Positions 45,201 to 56,101 of a DNA stretch of 64,000 nucleotides are shown here, one piece after another. The translations under genes and the position numbers were made by a program. Position 1 is the first letter of the stretch, and every line of letters starts with the position of its first letter. A model generated the notes under the pieces. It was not told the DNA's origin, ran no database searches, and saw nothing but the letters and a program-made list of their open reading frames with translations. This DNA comes from Roridomyces roridus (lineage: Eukaryota; Basidiomycota; Agaricomycetes; Agaricales; Mycenaceae), in the NCBI GenBank assembly GCA_029378245.1, contig JARKIF010000052.1:1-64000 (forward strand), written 5' to 3'.

Positions 45201-46083
45201 TCACCCCTCCACACCGTCGCTGTCAACCTCTTTCCCTCCAAGAGCGCGCGCACGGGCGGCTCTCTCTTGCTTGAACTGCCTTGGTAGCAGAAAGAGGCCG
45301 ATGCCGTACAGGGACCAAATCGTCTGCGTGCGTTACATTCAGCGAATGAGAAGCGGGGGGGAATTCGAAGAGAAACGGAAACGCACGACGACGATTCCGA
45401 GCCAGAAATGCCTGCATCGCATGTTGACTGGATGTGCGTTACCGGTGATAAACGCCCATTCGGTCCATAAGCCGTAGTGCGTCTTATTACAGTGGGGTCA
45501 GAACTGGCGGCACGAAAAAGTAGTACAGACACACCTGCCAAGTCGCAAGCCCGACGATCGCGAGTCCTAGGATAGCGTGCAAGTAGTTCTGAGGCAATCT
45601 GCCGCCCGGGAAACGTAGACGAAGTGCAGGCAATTTGACAAAATGGATGAATATGCCGAGGAAGACTTGGATGATGTACATGATGAGTAACGCAAGTCCG
45701 GCTTTCTGTTCATCGAGAGAGGCATTAGAAGAGTTATGGATGAGAAAAGGATATGTATAGCGCACCTGGTGAGGGTCTGTGAAATGCGGCGTCCCGCCGG
45801 CTGTAGTCGTCTGATACCCCAGCGCAAAGGCGGTGAATACGAGCGGGCCTGTCATGAAGAAGTTGACGATAGCGTGCGGCCAGAACCAACTAGTCCTTCT
45901 GTTAGCGTGCATCCCATAAGAATGAGTCCACCATACTTACCTGCTCGTAAACGTGCGGAGGTAGCGCGCGAACCCGATTCCTAGCGGCAACGCCACAAGG
46001 AACGCGAAGAACGCAATGTGCGCGTGGATGCGCGCCTTGTTTTCGAACGGGGAGAGCGGGAAGGTGACTGTGGTGCCCGACAT
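45201..46083 (-). CDS. Cytochrome b561-like membrane protein 1
   Basis: These proteins carry two haems between helices and move electrons across membranes. The start MSGTTVTFPLSP leads to ARIHAHIAFFAFLVALPLGIG, WFWPHAIVNFFMTGPLVFTAF, ALLIMYIIQVFLGIFIHFVKLP, RLPQNYLHAILGLAIVGLATWQ and HFWLGIVVVWSLYGIGLFLLP. Histidines on successive helices (HAH, WPH, HFVK, YLHA) are the likely haem ligands. No DOMON domain or signal peptide precedes the core. Four introns are likely. The tail is charged. It is a paralogue of the gene at 47.1 kb, arranged head to head with it. Confidence 0.85.
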
Positions 46084-47069
46084 GGTTGTGGAGAAAAAGA
46101 AAGAAGCGCCCCGCCTTCAATCAGAGAGTTAAATAGTGATACGTCGCCTCGAGGCGTGTGAGAGTCGTTCCCCGGGAATGTTTCTGGCAGCTGTACCGCC
46201 GGTGTCATGGGAATGAGTGCCGGAAATAGGGTGCTGCGGTTCATTTTTACCCCACACCGAGGCAATTATACATGGACTCGGGCAACGCTAGGTGAAAGAA
46301 TTACCTTCCAGTGGAAGGATTAGTTTGGGAGCCTGGTCAATGTAAATCGGAAGGAAATAGACCTAGAGAATATGCAATCGAATTTGAGCCTGAATCTTTC
46401 GAGGATGCTTGCTAATGTCTGACGTCTGTGGTCCGGCGTGCCCGGGTCTGTTCAGGAGAAGATATACTTACCTACATGCTTACATGCAAGTGTATGTATT
46501 TTGGTTTTCCAGTGAGAAAGACGTCTTAAAAGGACGCCACGATCGCGAGTTATGGACCGATTGCGCATTTCACGCCCACGGACACGAGAAACTTGAGAAC
46601 ACACTTGCGGTATTTTGAAGTGAGACAATGGCCGCGTGCCGCCGGGTCTAAGTGCGGGTACTGAGGACCAGGGTAAACGGAAGCAGGAGCAAGCCGGCTC
46701 CAACGTCGCCACTATGTACTGCCGGCCGATGGAAGGGCCGTCTGAGGGAACTACGGGCGTGAGCTTGCAAAACCCTGCAGATCTGAGAAGATGATGGAAG
46801 TTGCTGATGACTGTGTGGCTGTACACCGATGATGCGCGGGTTGATGCGCATGTTGATGGCGGGCTGGATGATTGATACCCGTTCTTTCGGGCTCTGATTC
46901 CCATGTCACACCCCGTGCGATTGGCCAGCCAGTCTCGCTCGCTGGTTTGCGTATATAACATACAAACCTCTCACGACCCGAGAGAAATGCCCTCATTCAT
47001 ATAAGACGATTCGCATTCCCCCCCCGCGCGTGCTTGGCTTTTTCCCTCCCTCCGTCCCAGCGTCGAGCG
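46084..47069. other. Divergent region between the b561-like pair
   Basis: About 1 kb separating two paralogous start codons, so it holds both promoters. No third gene is seen. Confidence 0.45.
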
Positions 47070-47940
47070 ATGGCCGACTCGTCCCAAACCGTGCAGCTCA
47101 ACTTCCCGCTGTCCTCGTTCGAGGTCAAGCTGCGCACCCACGCGCATCTGGGGTTCTTTGCGTACATGGTGGTCATGCCTCTGGGGATTTTCATCGCGCG
47201 GTATGCGAGGACGTTTACGAACAGGTGCGTCGCTCTGCTTGCTTTCACTAATCATCAATCTGACCGCCGAGAAGTTGGTTCTGGCCGCACGCCATCGTCA
47301 ACTTTGTGATCACAGGCCCTATGGTGTTCGCCACATTTGCAATGGGGTATCAAGTGACGACGCTCGGCGGTGAAGGGCACTTCAATGACCCGCATCAGGT
47401 GCGCGAGTCAAATGTCGTACCGGAATTCCATTGGCATCCTGATCATATATCCGCACAGAAAATGGGTCTCGCCCTCCTCGTTCTATACATCATGCAAGTC
47501 GTCCTCGGCACATTCATCCACTATATCAAGTTCCCGGCGCTGCGTCAGGGCTTTCCGGGCGGGCGCCTCCCGCAGAATTATCTGCATGCGATTTTGGGGT
47601 TGACGATAGTCTTGATGGGGGCTTGGCAGGTGCGTTGAACGGACCTTTTCTCGAGAGCCAGGTAGCTCACAGTAAAGCGCAGGCACACTACGGTCTATGG
47701 ATCGAATGGGGGTACGTTACAGGGAACGGACATCCCGTGGGCTATCAGTGCAAGCAATTCTGGACAGCCATCGTCGTCCTGTTCGTTCTGTTCTACGTTG
47801 CCGGTTTAGCTTTGCTGCCAAGGCAGTTTAGGCAGGAGAGAGCTGCAGCTGCGCGACAAGGAGGGAGGGACCGGGGCAGCAAGTTGAATGATTGGGTGCA
47901 GAAAAATTGGGTGCCGTTGCAGGATAATGGCGCCTTGTAA
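47070..47940 (+). CDS. Cytochrome b561-like membrane protein 2
   Basis: MADSSQTVQLNFPLSSFEVK is followed by RTHAHLGFFAYMVVMPLGIFIARYARTF, SWFWPHAIVNFVITGPMVFATFAMGYQ, MGLALLVLYIMQVVLGTFIHYIKFP, RLPQNYLHAILGLTIVLMGAWQ, AHYGLWIEWGYVTG and FWTAIVVLFVLFYVAGLALLP. The five hydrophobic helices and the conserved histidines match the neighbour copy, as does PGGRLPQNYLHAILGL, which is nearly identical. The C-terminus is longer (KLNDWVQKNWVPLQ). About four introns interrupt it. Redox partner unknown. Confidence 0.85.
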
Positions 47941-48109
47941 TTGGAGGTGTATTCGTTTCTTCCCTGTACACTTTAAATAGCAACCACTGGCCCGCGACGC
48001 GACTTCTGACGTGAGGGCGCTGATGCCGCTGCGCCGCATGATCGTATCTCCGCCTGATAACAATAACACCAAACATCCCTCTCAATTTCGTCTCGTCACA
48101 CGCCCAGCA

Positions 48110-50069
48110 ATGCGCTCCCCCGCCCTGCTCCTCCTCGTCCGATGCGCGCTGGCCTCCCCTCTCCTCACTATCCTCAACTCCGCCCCCAAAAAGACCCACA
48201 CGCATCCCGAGCTGTGGTCGCCCGAATTCTGGGAGAAAATCATCATCAGCGGGCTGCTCGTCCTCTTGGGCGGCGTCTTTGCTGGGTATCGCAAGGTTCT
48301 TCCTCGTCTTCAAAACACTAGCTGAAGATAAGTCAGGTTAACGCTCGGCTTGATGGGCCTTGACGAGTTGCATCTGAGGGTGCTAGCTACGTCCTCGGAG
48401 GACCCCAAGGAGCAGGTCAATGCCAAGAAGGGTGCGCCGCGCTTGCGTCATTTGATTCAGTGCCGCTGAATGTCGTTTTTAGTCCTCCAGTTAATGCAGA
48501 AGGGGCGGCATTGGGTTCTAGTGGTGCGTCTCAGTACCCCAATCTTTCGAGTGTCCTCTCTGACTCGAGTCCCAAGGTCCTCTTGCTTGGCAATGTGGTG
48601 CGTCTTGGCGTTTTTGCAGTGTTCGCCTCCGCTGAGTACACCCAGATCATCAACGAAAGTTTGCCTATATTCCTCGACAGCGCTGTGCGGAATCTCTCCC
48701 TCATCTCGAACGCGTTGACCAAGACCGTGTAGATCGGCGGTGGTTTTGCTGCAGTTGCCCTTTCCACGACGGCAATTGGTGCGTCCCATTCTCTTGGCAT
48801 ACATAATAGCTCACCCTCGAAATCCAGTCATCTTCGGGTCAGTACTCGCCCAGTCTATCCTATGCCTGACCTCTGGTGACGATGTTCAACAGCGAGTACG
48901 TCCCTTCCTCTTTCCACCTCTCCCCAAACCCTCACAAGTGCACCTTTAGAATTATCCCTCAAGCCGTCTCGGTCCGCTACGGCCTCGGCATCGGCGCTGC
49001 CTGCGCGCCCTTCGTCCTCTGCCTGATGTACCTCTTCGCCCCCATCGCATACCCCATCGCCCGGCTCCTCGACTGGGTCCTAGGCTCAGACGAAGCCGGC
49101 GGGACGTACAAGAAAGCCGAACTCAAGACGTTCCTCCAGTTCCACAAGACGGGGGAAGAACCCCTGCGGGACGATGAGATTAGTATCTTGAATGGCGTGT
49201 TGGAGTTGAATAGCAAGAAGGTTGAGACGATCATGACGCCGATGAAGGATGTGGTTACGTTGAGTCAGGATGCGTTGTTGGATGACAAGCTTATGGAGAC
49301 GATGTGAGTTGTTCCTCTCGGGTTGTTGCTTACTGAACGGATCTGATTTCGTGCAGCCTTCTCAGCGGATACTCCCGCTTCCCGGTCCACGAGCCTGGTA
49401 AACCAGACGCATTTGTCGGGCTGCTTTTGATTAAGAAGGTGTGTGCATATTCATCTTTCGGGACCCTCAACCGACAAACACCGTGCTCGATAGCTCCTGA
49501 AATATAACCCGTCCACACCCCTCCCCGTTTCTCACTTCCCGCTCTCTATCCTCCCCGAGGCGAAGCCGAGCATCAATTGCTTCCAGGCGTTGGATTATTT
49601 GTACGTTCCCCATTTTCCACTGTTGTTCAATTCAACTCAACATGGTGTATAGCCAAACTGGACGCGCGCACCTGCTCCTCATCAGCCATACACCGGGCGT
49701 TGCGGGCGGTGCGATTGGGGTAATCACTCTCGAGGGTCGGTGATTATTTCGATCTTTCGTGCTTCCGCTCATTTTTTATTTCTCTTATATGAATAGATAT
49801 CATCGAAGAAATACTCTCGGAAGAGATCGTCGACGAGACGGACAGGTATGAGGATAATGTGACGAAGCAGCAGGCGAGGAGGATTACGAGTGCGGCTGTT
49901 ATGCGGGGGTGAGTGCTCGTTACTGGGTCCTAGACCGTGGCTGATACATACTTGTGTGTGTAGGATCGTGGAGCGCAGTCGGGGGATGTCGACGTCTAAA
50001 CCGACGGCTCCGGCGCAAAGTCAGGGCAGGCCCCAAGAGGAGGGTGTGCTTGTTGATGTGCGTGAATGA
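48110..50069 (+). CDS. CNNM/MAM3-type DUF21-CBS membrane protein
   Basis: Relatives handle divalent cations (Mg/Mn) at the vacuole in yeast. A signal-like start MRSPALLLLVRCALASP is followed by TM1 (IIISGLLVLLGGVFAG), the DUF21 motif LTLGLMGLDELHLRVL, VLLLGNV, ALSTTAIVIFG, IIPQAVSVRYGLGIGAACAPFVLCLMYLFAPIAYPIARLLDW, then AELKTFLQFHK, LNGVLELNSKKVETIMTPMKDV (start of the CBS pair), YSRFPVHEPG, FVGLLLIKK and HLLLISHTPG...GVITLEDIIEEILSEEIVDETD. The C-terminal tail is polar. It has about nine introns; the exon path around 48.45-48.95 kb is tentative. Confidence 0.85.
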
Positions 50070-50348
50070 GAAGGGGATTAATTGATACCGGAGGACTCTG
50101 GAGGGAGACATCGACACCGATGATATATTTTATTTTACTACTTTTATGTAGGTCGAGTCACTACTGTCGAAGCCTAACAGTTTGTTGCCCGAACTTATTC
50201 CAAGCGAACGGATCCCAGGCAGACTTGAATTTCAACGTGATTCTCAGAGTCGAGCGAGGTTCAAGTTGCAACTTGAAGGGATGTGGGAGTCTCTGTCAAA
50301 GTAGTTTTGGGATACGATGGGTGATGACTTGGAAAACGAGCCGACCAA

Positions 50349-50790
50349 CTACGGATGCCCCAGTTTCCGAATTCCCTCACACCTGTGCATTAAAACCATA
50401 CAACTGGCGTCCTGAACGTTTGAACGCCTGACGGCCCTCACCACGTCAGCGGCGCTCGCAGTCGTGCTGTTCATTGCAATCCATGAACCTTCCAGTTGTG
50501 GACATACGGCAGCGGACGGACTCACCGACACGCGTGCTGTGTGTGGACGACAGACAGTATCATGGACGAGCTCTCGAAGGAAGATGGAGAGGACGCCTCG
50601 AGTTTCTTCGTACATCAAACCATGAGCGCGTTTCACGCCTCCGCGGCGCATGAGGCGGCGGAGCGTCGGTCTGGGGATGGCTGCACAAACATGGACAGCG
50701 TGAGTAGGGCGCGAGGGAAAGCATGGATTCCACAGACATTCAATGCTCTGTCGGCGGATTCTGCGCCGGTGGCGACTCTGGCCAGAAGGA
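50349..50790 (-). pseudogene. Degenerate histone H4-like copy
   Basis: Minus-strand segments align with H4 in order: RHRRRIRRQSIE (H4 [11 protein letters not shown]), [38 protein letters not shown] (H4 [36 protein letters not shown]), HTAR and ADVVRAVRRS (H4 DVVYALKRS). Two gaps fall at the same places as introns 2 and 3 of the H4 gene at 36 kb, so this is a genomic duplicate, not a retrocopy. The first join does not hold its frame, and no clear start or tail is visible. About half the residues outside RRGGVKR and YEETRGV differ, extreme for H4. Decay is more likely than a variant histone. Confidence 0.65.
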
Positions 50791-51426
50791 TTCGGAGACT
50801 AGAGAATGGACTTGAAATGAAAACGGAGGGAATGAATCGTGAGGCGTACATGCATGGTGGGGATGGCTGAATGACGGTTTGAGCAGACAAACCGTAAACG
50901 CCGTAGTTTGTTGGCCACGTTTCCGCCCGTGAGTCAAACTCTGGTCGGATTATCGGCACGGATTTTTTTCGGAGTTAGACACGATTCTGGATGAAGAAAC
51001 TCGTGAGTATCATACGACCCTGAAGCTACGATTGACCGGAAAGACAAGCCAGTTCGGTAGACATTGTATTGCTCTGGATAGTTCAAGAAATACAGTAAAT
51101 TGTACTATACATACGGGCGCGCTCCGTCACAACTCTGTTCAAAAGCAAATTGCGCCCAGATCCGCCCCAGGACCTGGAGGCACGATACACGCCAAGATAT
51201 GTAGGTGCGGATAAGCCGTAGATGGGAAGCCGTGTCGATGACGGTGGAGGCCTCCGGCGGTTCAAAATGGGGTTGACCAAAAAATTGAGGTGGCATGCGC
51301 GGCCTATTTCTGATGTCGTTTATCAGAGAGTCGCCTTTGATAGAGCAAAGAGCACGTACCGAGCGCAAAAGGAATCTGTTCTTCTTGTCTATACGTATTT
51401 CGTTGTTCAATGTCCTAAAAATTGAT
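50791..51426. other. Intergenic; 3' part belongs to a duplicated MYND flank
   Basis: From about 51100 the sequence resembles the downstream flanks of the MYND copies at 54.7 and 59.8 kb (CACAACTC, AAAAGCAAA, CGCAAAAGGAA, TACGTATTTCGTTGTTCAA). No gene is seen. Confidence 0.5.
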
Positions 51427-52403
51427 TCAGCGACAGCGGAAATCCGTTAAAATTTCAGAGACGTACTCTAGGATGCTCTTCTCATCCATCGGGATGGTAT
51501 ACACACCCATCATCGCCGACTGCATAGGTATTGGCTTCCGCTCGCTCGCGAGCTGCATGGCATGAGGATCGATGGCAGACGGGACACCGATGGAGTTAGT
51601 GCCGTCGGTGAAAACGAACATGACGACGGGCCCCATGCCAGCCAAGCGCGACGGATGCGCAGCGACGGCATTGGCGAGATTCCTCCGCGCCGTCTCGAAT
51701 GAAGAGCGCATAGCCGGAGTCGTAGCTAGCTCGAGCGGCAGTTTCTCGATAGTCGCAACTTGGAGAACCCTTTCCCCCCTGGGGTCCCGCTCCTGTCGAT
51801 TAAGCATCGCCTTTAAGGCGGCCATGGCGTCGGCGTCTCTCATAGTAAGCGTGACGACGAGGCAGGTATGTAGAGCATTTGAGGGTGTGGTGGAGAGGTC
51901 GAGGGCGAGGGCCGCGTAAGTCTTGAGCTCGAACATTAGGTATTCGTTAACGATCAGCCTTTTGCCCAGATTGAGGCCGATATCTGGTGTCGGTGCATCT
52001 CGGCAAGCGGGCTTATGCGAGGGCCTATTAGGAAAGCATGGATATTGTTGAAAGCGACGGCATGGAAACACTGACCAGTGAGACACTTGGCACTGCAGCG
52101 CGTGTAAAGAACGGATGGCAGAGCGGGTGAAAGACTCACTTGTTGCGAGCAATACTCGGCCAAGTGGCACTGTGCAGTAGGTTTGCTTACACGAAAACGC
52201 TCAGATACGCCCAGACTCACTCCGCTACAAATCTTGAGCTCCTCCGGCGCGTCGTTGCCCTCAGCTGTCTTGCCACAGGCCAGACAAGCCCCGCCGAATG
52301 TCGCGCGGTACTTTTCTTGGATCTCAGCGGATGAAGGGAGTAGTTTTGCCTTGCTCTCCTTGTCGGACTCCGGAAGAGTGAAATTTGCGAATGCGATGGG
52401 CAT
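51427..52403 (-). CDS. MYND zinc-finger protein 2
   Basis: Start MPIAFANFTLPESDKES at 52403; the family block LLPSSAEIQEKYRATFGGACLACGKTAE follows. MYND ligands are spread over four exons: CLACG, KICSG, CHLAEYCSQQ, CQVSHW and HKPACRD. The rest reads LGKRLIVNEYLMFELKTYAALALDL, CLVVTLTMRDADAMAALKAML, LELATTPAMRSSFETARRNLANAV, PVVMFVFTDGTNSIGVPSAID and YTIPMDEKSILEY. Intron positions match the other MYND copies, including the 17-nt exon. It is closest to the copies at 54.9 and 60 kb. No stop interrupts it. Confidence 0.82.
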
Positions 52404-53626
52404 GATAAGAAAAAGGCGGCTGTTTGTTGGGTGTTTGTTCCTGATTGCATCTCGGAGCCTGTGCCGATCATTGTTCCGAATCAAACCGACTTGGGGCATG
52501 AAGTTTGAACGTGATTCGCGAAGAGTCGTGCAAAATGGCATTCAAGGCCGGAGAGCACCATAGAGTCGGTTGCAATCGCGATCGGTTCCGAGTCCTGTAC
52601 CCGAACGGCCGATGTTCAAGATCCAAATCCCCAGCTCTCCGGTGCCAAAACTTGAAAGTTATGGCAGGAATTTGGCGGCTGGCCGCCCCCGAGCCCCAAG
52701 CACAAATATAATTTCCACTGAGTGACGGGCATGGTGCTACAGATCCGGATACCATTTCCAACTATTATGCAGCAACACTTGTTTCGAACTTGGTTTCGAA
52801 GCCCCAGCCAGAAGATACTTCCAATCATGACAATGAGAATTGAGCAGGCTATTTCAACAGCTGCAGATATGGTGAGGTACCTCCGAGTGCACCGAACGCG
52901 TACTCTCGGAGTTGCTGCTGGTTTCTACAGTCCTCAGCGTCAGCAGCGCGCGGTCAGACCCATGTTTGTGCTTTTAGTCCGTTGGAAAGGTCCCAAAGAC
53001 CCGGGATACAAAGTGGTATATCGATATCCCCATTCAAGGTCTCTGAGAGCCAAGGTTAGTGTCGCACTTGGAAGAGAACACGGAGCGGCTGATACTATTT
53101 TTTTTTATCCATGTGCCATGTGATGCAACGGTAACTGGGTTTTGAAGCCGCAGAGTTCACGTCCCAGTGCGAACGACGGCGTGATCGTCTTGGAATGTCC
53201 TCTGATTTGGAACCTGACTTTCGAGAGAACCGAGTCCCGCTCCCCGTGCGCTATCGAATCGCGTACGACGTCCTCGAGCAAGATCTAGAGGCTCCCGCGC
53301 GCCTCTTCATAGATGTGACTATCCCACGGACAACTGCTACGATTGCCCGGAAAGATAACCCGTTTCAACCTTTACAGAAGTGACAGACATGGTATCACCA
53401 CTGTAGTGCAGCTAGCACTCCGTTGAGCACCGGTTTTTTTTGAGATCGAACATCTAGATGTCAAGTCGATCTCTTGTCCAAAGTGAGAAACGATAACAAT
53501 AGTAAAGAGAAAAGGCGCACGGTATGCAAGAGCAGTCTGTTCTTGGTGTCCGTACGAATAAGGTCATTCAATCGCCTCCAAACGATGTCAGCCGCGCGAA
53601 CACAAGGTGGCAATTAAATTCGTGTC
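52404..53626. other. Intergenic with duplicated flank
   Basis: About 52760-52930 resembles 55915-56070, upstream of the NB-ARC gene (shared GACAATGAGAATTGAGCA type sequence). A 62-codon frame at 53195-53383 (MSSDLEPDFRENRVPLPVRY) is the only coding candidate, with no domain or support. Confidence 0.4.
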
Positions 53627-54492
53627 TCATACGAGAAGGCTCTCTTCGTTCACGGGGATAACCACGGGCGCACCGAAGATCTCCGGGTTGAGTATGAAGG
53701 GAGGGCATTCACGGCTCTCCCCCAACGCCCCCGAATCAATCCGGACAGGAACTGCCAGCGCCTTCATCCCTTCGCCACAAAACACCAACATCGCGAGAAT
53801 CTCGTCACTCATTCCCAGTCCGTCGAGCGCCCCGCGGACCCTTCCATACAAAGCCTGCATTCCGTCTTCCAAGTGAGAAAAGGGCCGTTTCTCGACACGG
53901 ACAACTTGGAGAATTTTGCCAGAGAAGCCATCGACCGGATGGGCATCCTTGAACTTGAGTTTGACCAAGAGACACGCTTGCGAGGCGTTTTGAGGTGAGG
54001 TAAGCAGATCCAGGGCGAAAACGCTGCACATCTTGAGGTAGAACATGAGGTAATCGTTCACCAGAAGCCTCTTAGCGAGTTTCAGCATGATGGTGGCGGG
54101 TTCGCAATTGTGTTTGTGAGATGGCCTTGTGAGGAAGAAGGTCAGACTTGTGAGAATAAATTGGTAATGCACGGACCAGTCAGAAGCTTGGCACTGCGCG
54201 AGCGTCAGGACAATAGAATAAGTATGTATTGAAGGTATCTCACCGCCTTGGAGCAATATGGTGTCGTACCGCACTGGCTTGAGATTGAGCTTGTGTAGGG
54301 AGGAAATCTGAGCTCGGTGCTTACCCTAGCGCAGAGCTTGAGCTGCTTTCCGGACGCAGTCTGTGTATCATCACAGCTGGCACAAGACTGGGTGAGATCA
54401 CGAGTGTATTGACGAATTGTAGTCCGTGAGGGCATCTTCAAGCTGCCTTCCTCGACGTGCCTCAGATACCGCATGTGCAAGTCGTCCGACAT
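53627..54492 (-). CDS. MYND zinc-finger protein 3 (divergent)
   Basis: Start MSDDLHMRYLRHVEEGSLK at 54492. The finger reads CASCDDTQ, LKLCAR, CGTTPYCSKA, CQASDW and HKHNCEPA. The downstream domain has MLKLAKRLLVNDYLMFYLKMCSVFALDLLTSPQNAS, LQVVRVEKRPF, ILAMLVFCGEGMKALAVPVRID and VVIPVNEESLLV. It is nearer to MYND protein 1 at 37 kb (CQASDW, NDYLMFYLK) than to its direct neighbours. Exon structure follows the family, although the second intron border is less clear. The stop is 53627. Confidence 0.75.
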
Positions 54493-54864
54493 GGTCGACG
54501 TGGACAAGAGAAAATTGGGAGGTGACAATCAGATGGGTCGGCTAGTCTTGCCGACGCGTAGGTGGTCGAATACAACGTAACGACTGGGATGGCTTTCCAA
54601 GCAAACACGCTGAATTATTCCCGCTCCGAGAAATACAGACAATTAGTAGCAGAGGTACGGGGCACGCATACCGCCACAACTCAGTTTGAAAGCAAACAGG
54701 ACGTAGCGCCCCTGGAATTTCACGATTGCTGACGTTCTAGATCAGAGAGTCGCGTTGGATCGAGTAAAAGCACGTACCGACCGCAAAAGGAACCTGTTCG
54801 TCTTATCCATACGTATTTCGTTGTTCAACGTCCTGAAAATTGCCTCAGCGACAACGAAAATGCG
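54493..54864. other. Intergenic duplicated segment
   Basis: 54590-54864 is closely similar to 59670-59958 (GAATTATTCCCGCTCCGAG, AGCAAACAGG and more), the matching 3' flank of the fifth MYND copy. Confidence 0.6.
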
Positions 54865-55507
54865 TCACAGAGTGTCAAAGACGTACTCGATGATGTGCTC
54901 CTCATCCATCGGGACGGTATACTTACCCATCATCGCCGACTCCATAGGTATTGGCTTACGCTCGCGGGCGAGCCGCATCGGAGTGATGTGCATTGGCCCG
55001 TGTGGTGCAGAGGTCGAGAGCGAGGGCCGCGTAGATCTTGAGCTGGAATATGAGATATTCGTTGACAATCAGCCTTTTGGCCAGATCGAGGCCGATATCG
55101 GTTCCGGGTGTATCTCGGCAAACGGGCTTGTGAAGAGGCCTATTGAACAAGGATCGAATCCCATGAAAGCGACTGCATGAAAACACTGACCAGTGGGACA
55201 CTTGGCACTGCAACGCGTGTCAAGAACGCATGACACAGCGGGTGAAGGACTCACTTTTTGCGAGCAATACTCGGCCAAGCGGCACTGCGCAGCGGGTTTA
55301 ATTCGACGAGAACAATTAGATACGCGAGAACTTACTTACCTTGCTACAAATCTTGAGCGCCTCAGCTGTCTTGCCACAGGCCAAGCAAGCCCCGCCGAAT
55401 GCCGCGCGATACTTTTCTTGGATCTCCGTCGAGGATGGAAGTAGGTTTGCCTTGTGCTCCTTGACGGAATCCGGGAGGGCGAATTGCACGACTGGGGCGC
55501 GGGACAT
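54865..55507 (-). pseudogene. MYND zinc-finger gene 4 with internal deletion
   Basis: The 5' part is a clean family member: MSRAPVVQFALPDSVKEH, GGACLACGKTAEALKICSK, CRLAEYCSQK, CQVSHW, HKPVCRD, LAKRLIVNEYLIFQLKIYAALALDLCTT. About 310 bp present in the copy at 60 kb are then missing. The sequence jumps near 55000 from the LDLCTT codons to the last 40 codons (LARERKPIPMESAMMGKYTVPMDEEHIIEYVFDTL), which now lie in another frame. The finger is intact, so a truncated MYND-only product remains possible. Confidence 0.8.
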
Positions 55508-56101
55508 GATGGTGGCGAAAAAGAATGACAGGTGTTTGTTCCTGATTGCACTTCGGAGTGTCTGCGCCGATCATTGTTCCGAATCAAAGTTGAACTACTA
55601 AGTAACTTGGTCCAAGCCGATTCGCGAAGGATTGGATGATTTACCGGGAGGATCGCGGCGGCTATATGCATGTCTGAGGCGCCGATTGAGAACAGCACCC
55701 GCTGAAGAGTACCGTTCCGGTTGCAATCGCAATCGGTCCTCGTAAGTAACCGGGGAGCCGACGGCCCGATGCACTGTATCGATTCCATCGCATTGGCTGC
55801 AATCGTGCATAAGGGCTAGTGCCCGAGATGGTCGTTCTCAAGCCAGCAGAAAAAATGCGCCTTGATCTGGAGACTGGCCATGAATCGAATGGCTCCGGTC
55901 CGAATACTGTTTTATCTACAGCAACCACTTGTTTTCTACCCTAGTTTCGAAGATACTGACAGATCATGACAGTGAGAATTGAGCAAGCTATTTTAGCTGC
56001 CAGTACCGTATGGACAAGTCACAAGTGAACTGACCGGGTACTGTCGGAGTTGCGGAGTTTGCAAGCCTCCCCACGTTGTTCTCCTTTCACCACCCCCCAC
56101 C
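55508..56101. other. Divergent region between MYND 4 and the NB-ARC gene
   Basis: Holds the 5' flanks of both genes and the duplicated piece at 55915-56070. No gene is seen. Confidence 0.45.

Noticed and set aside
53195..53383. 62-codon plus-strand frame as a small gene
   Set aside because: No start context, homologue or splice evidence, and it is next to a duplicated non-coding flank.
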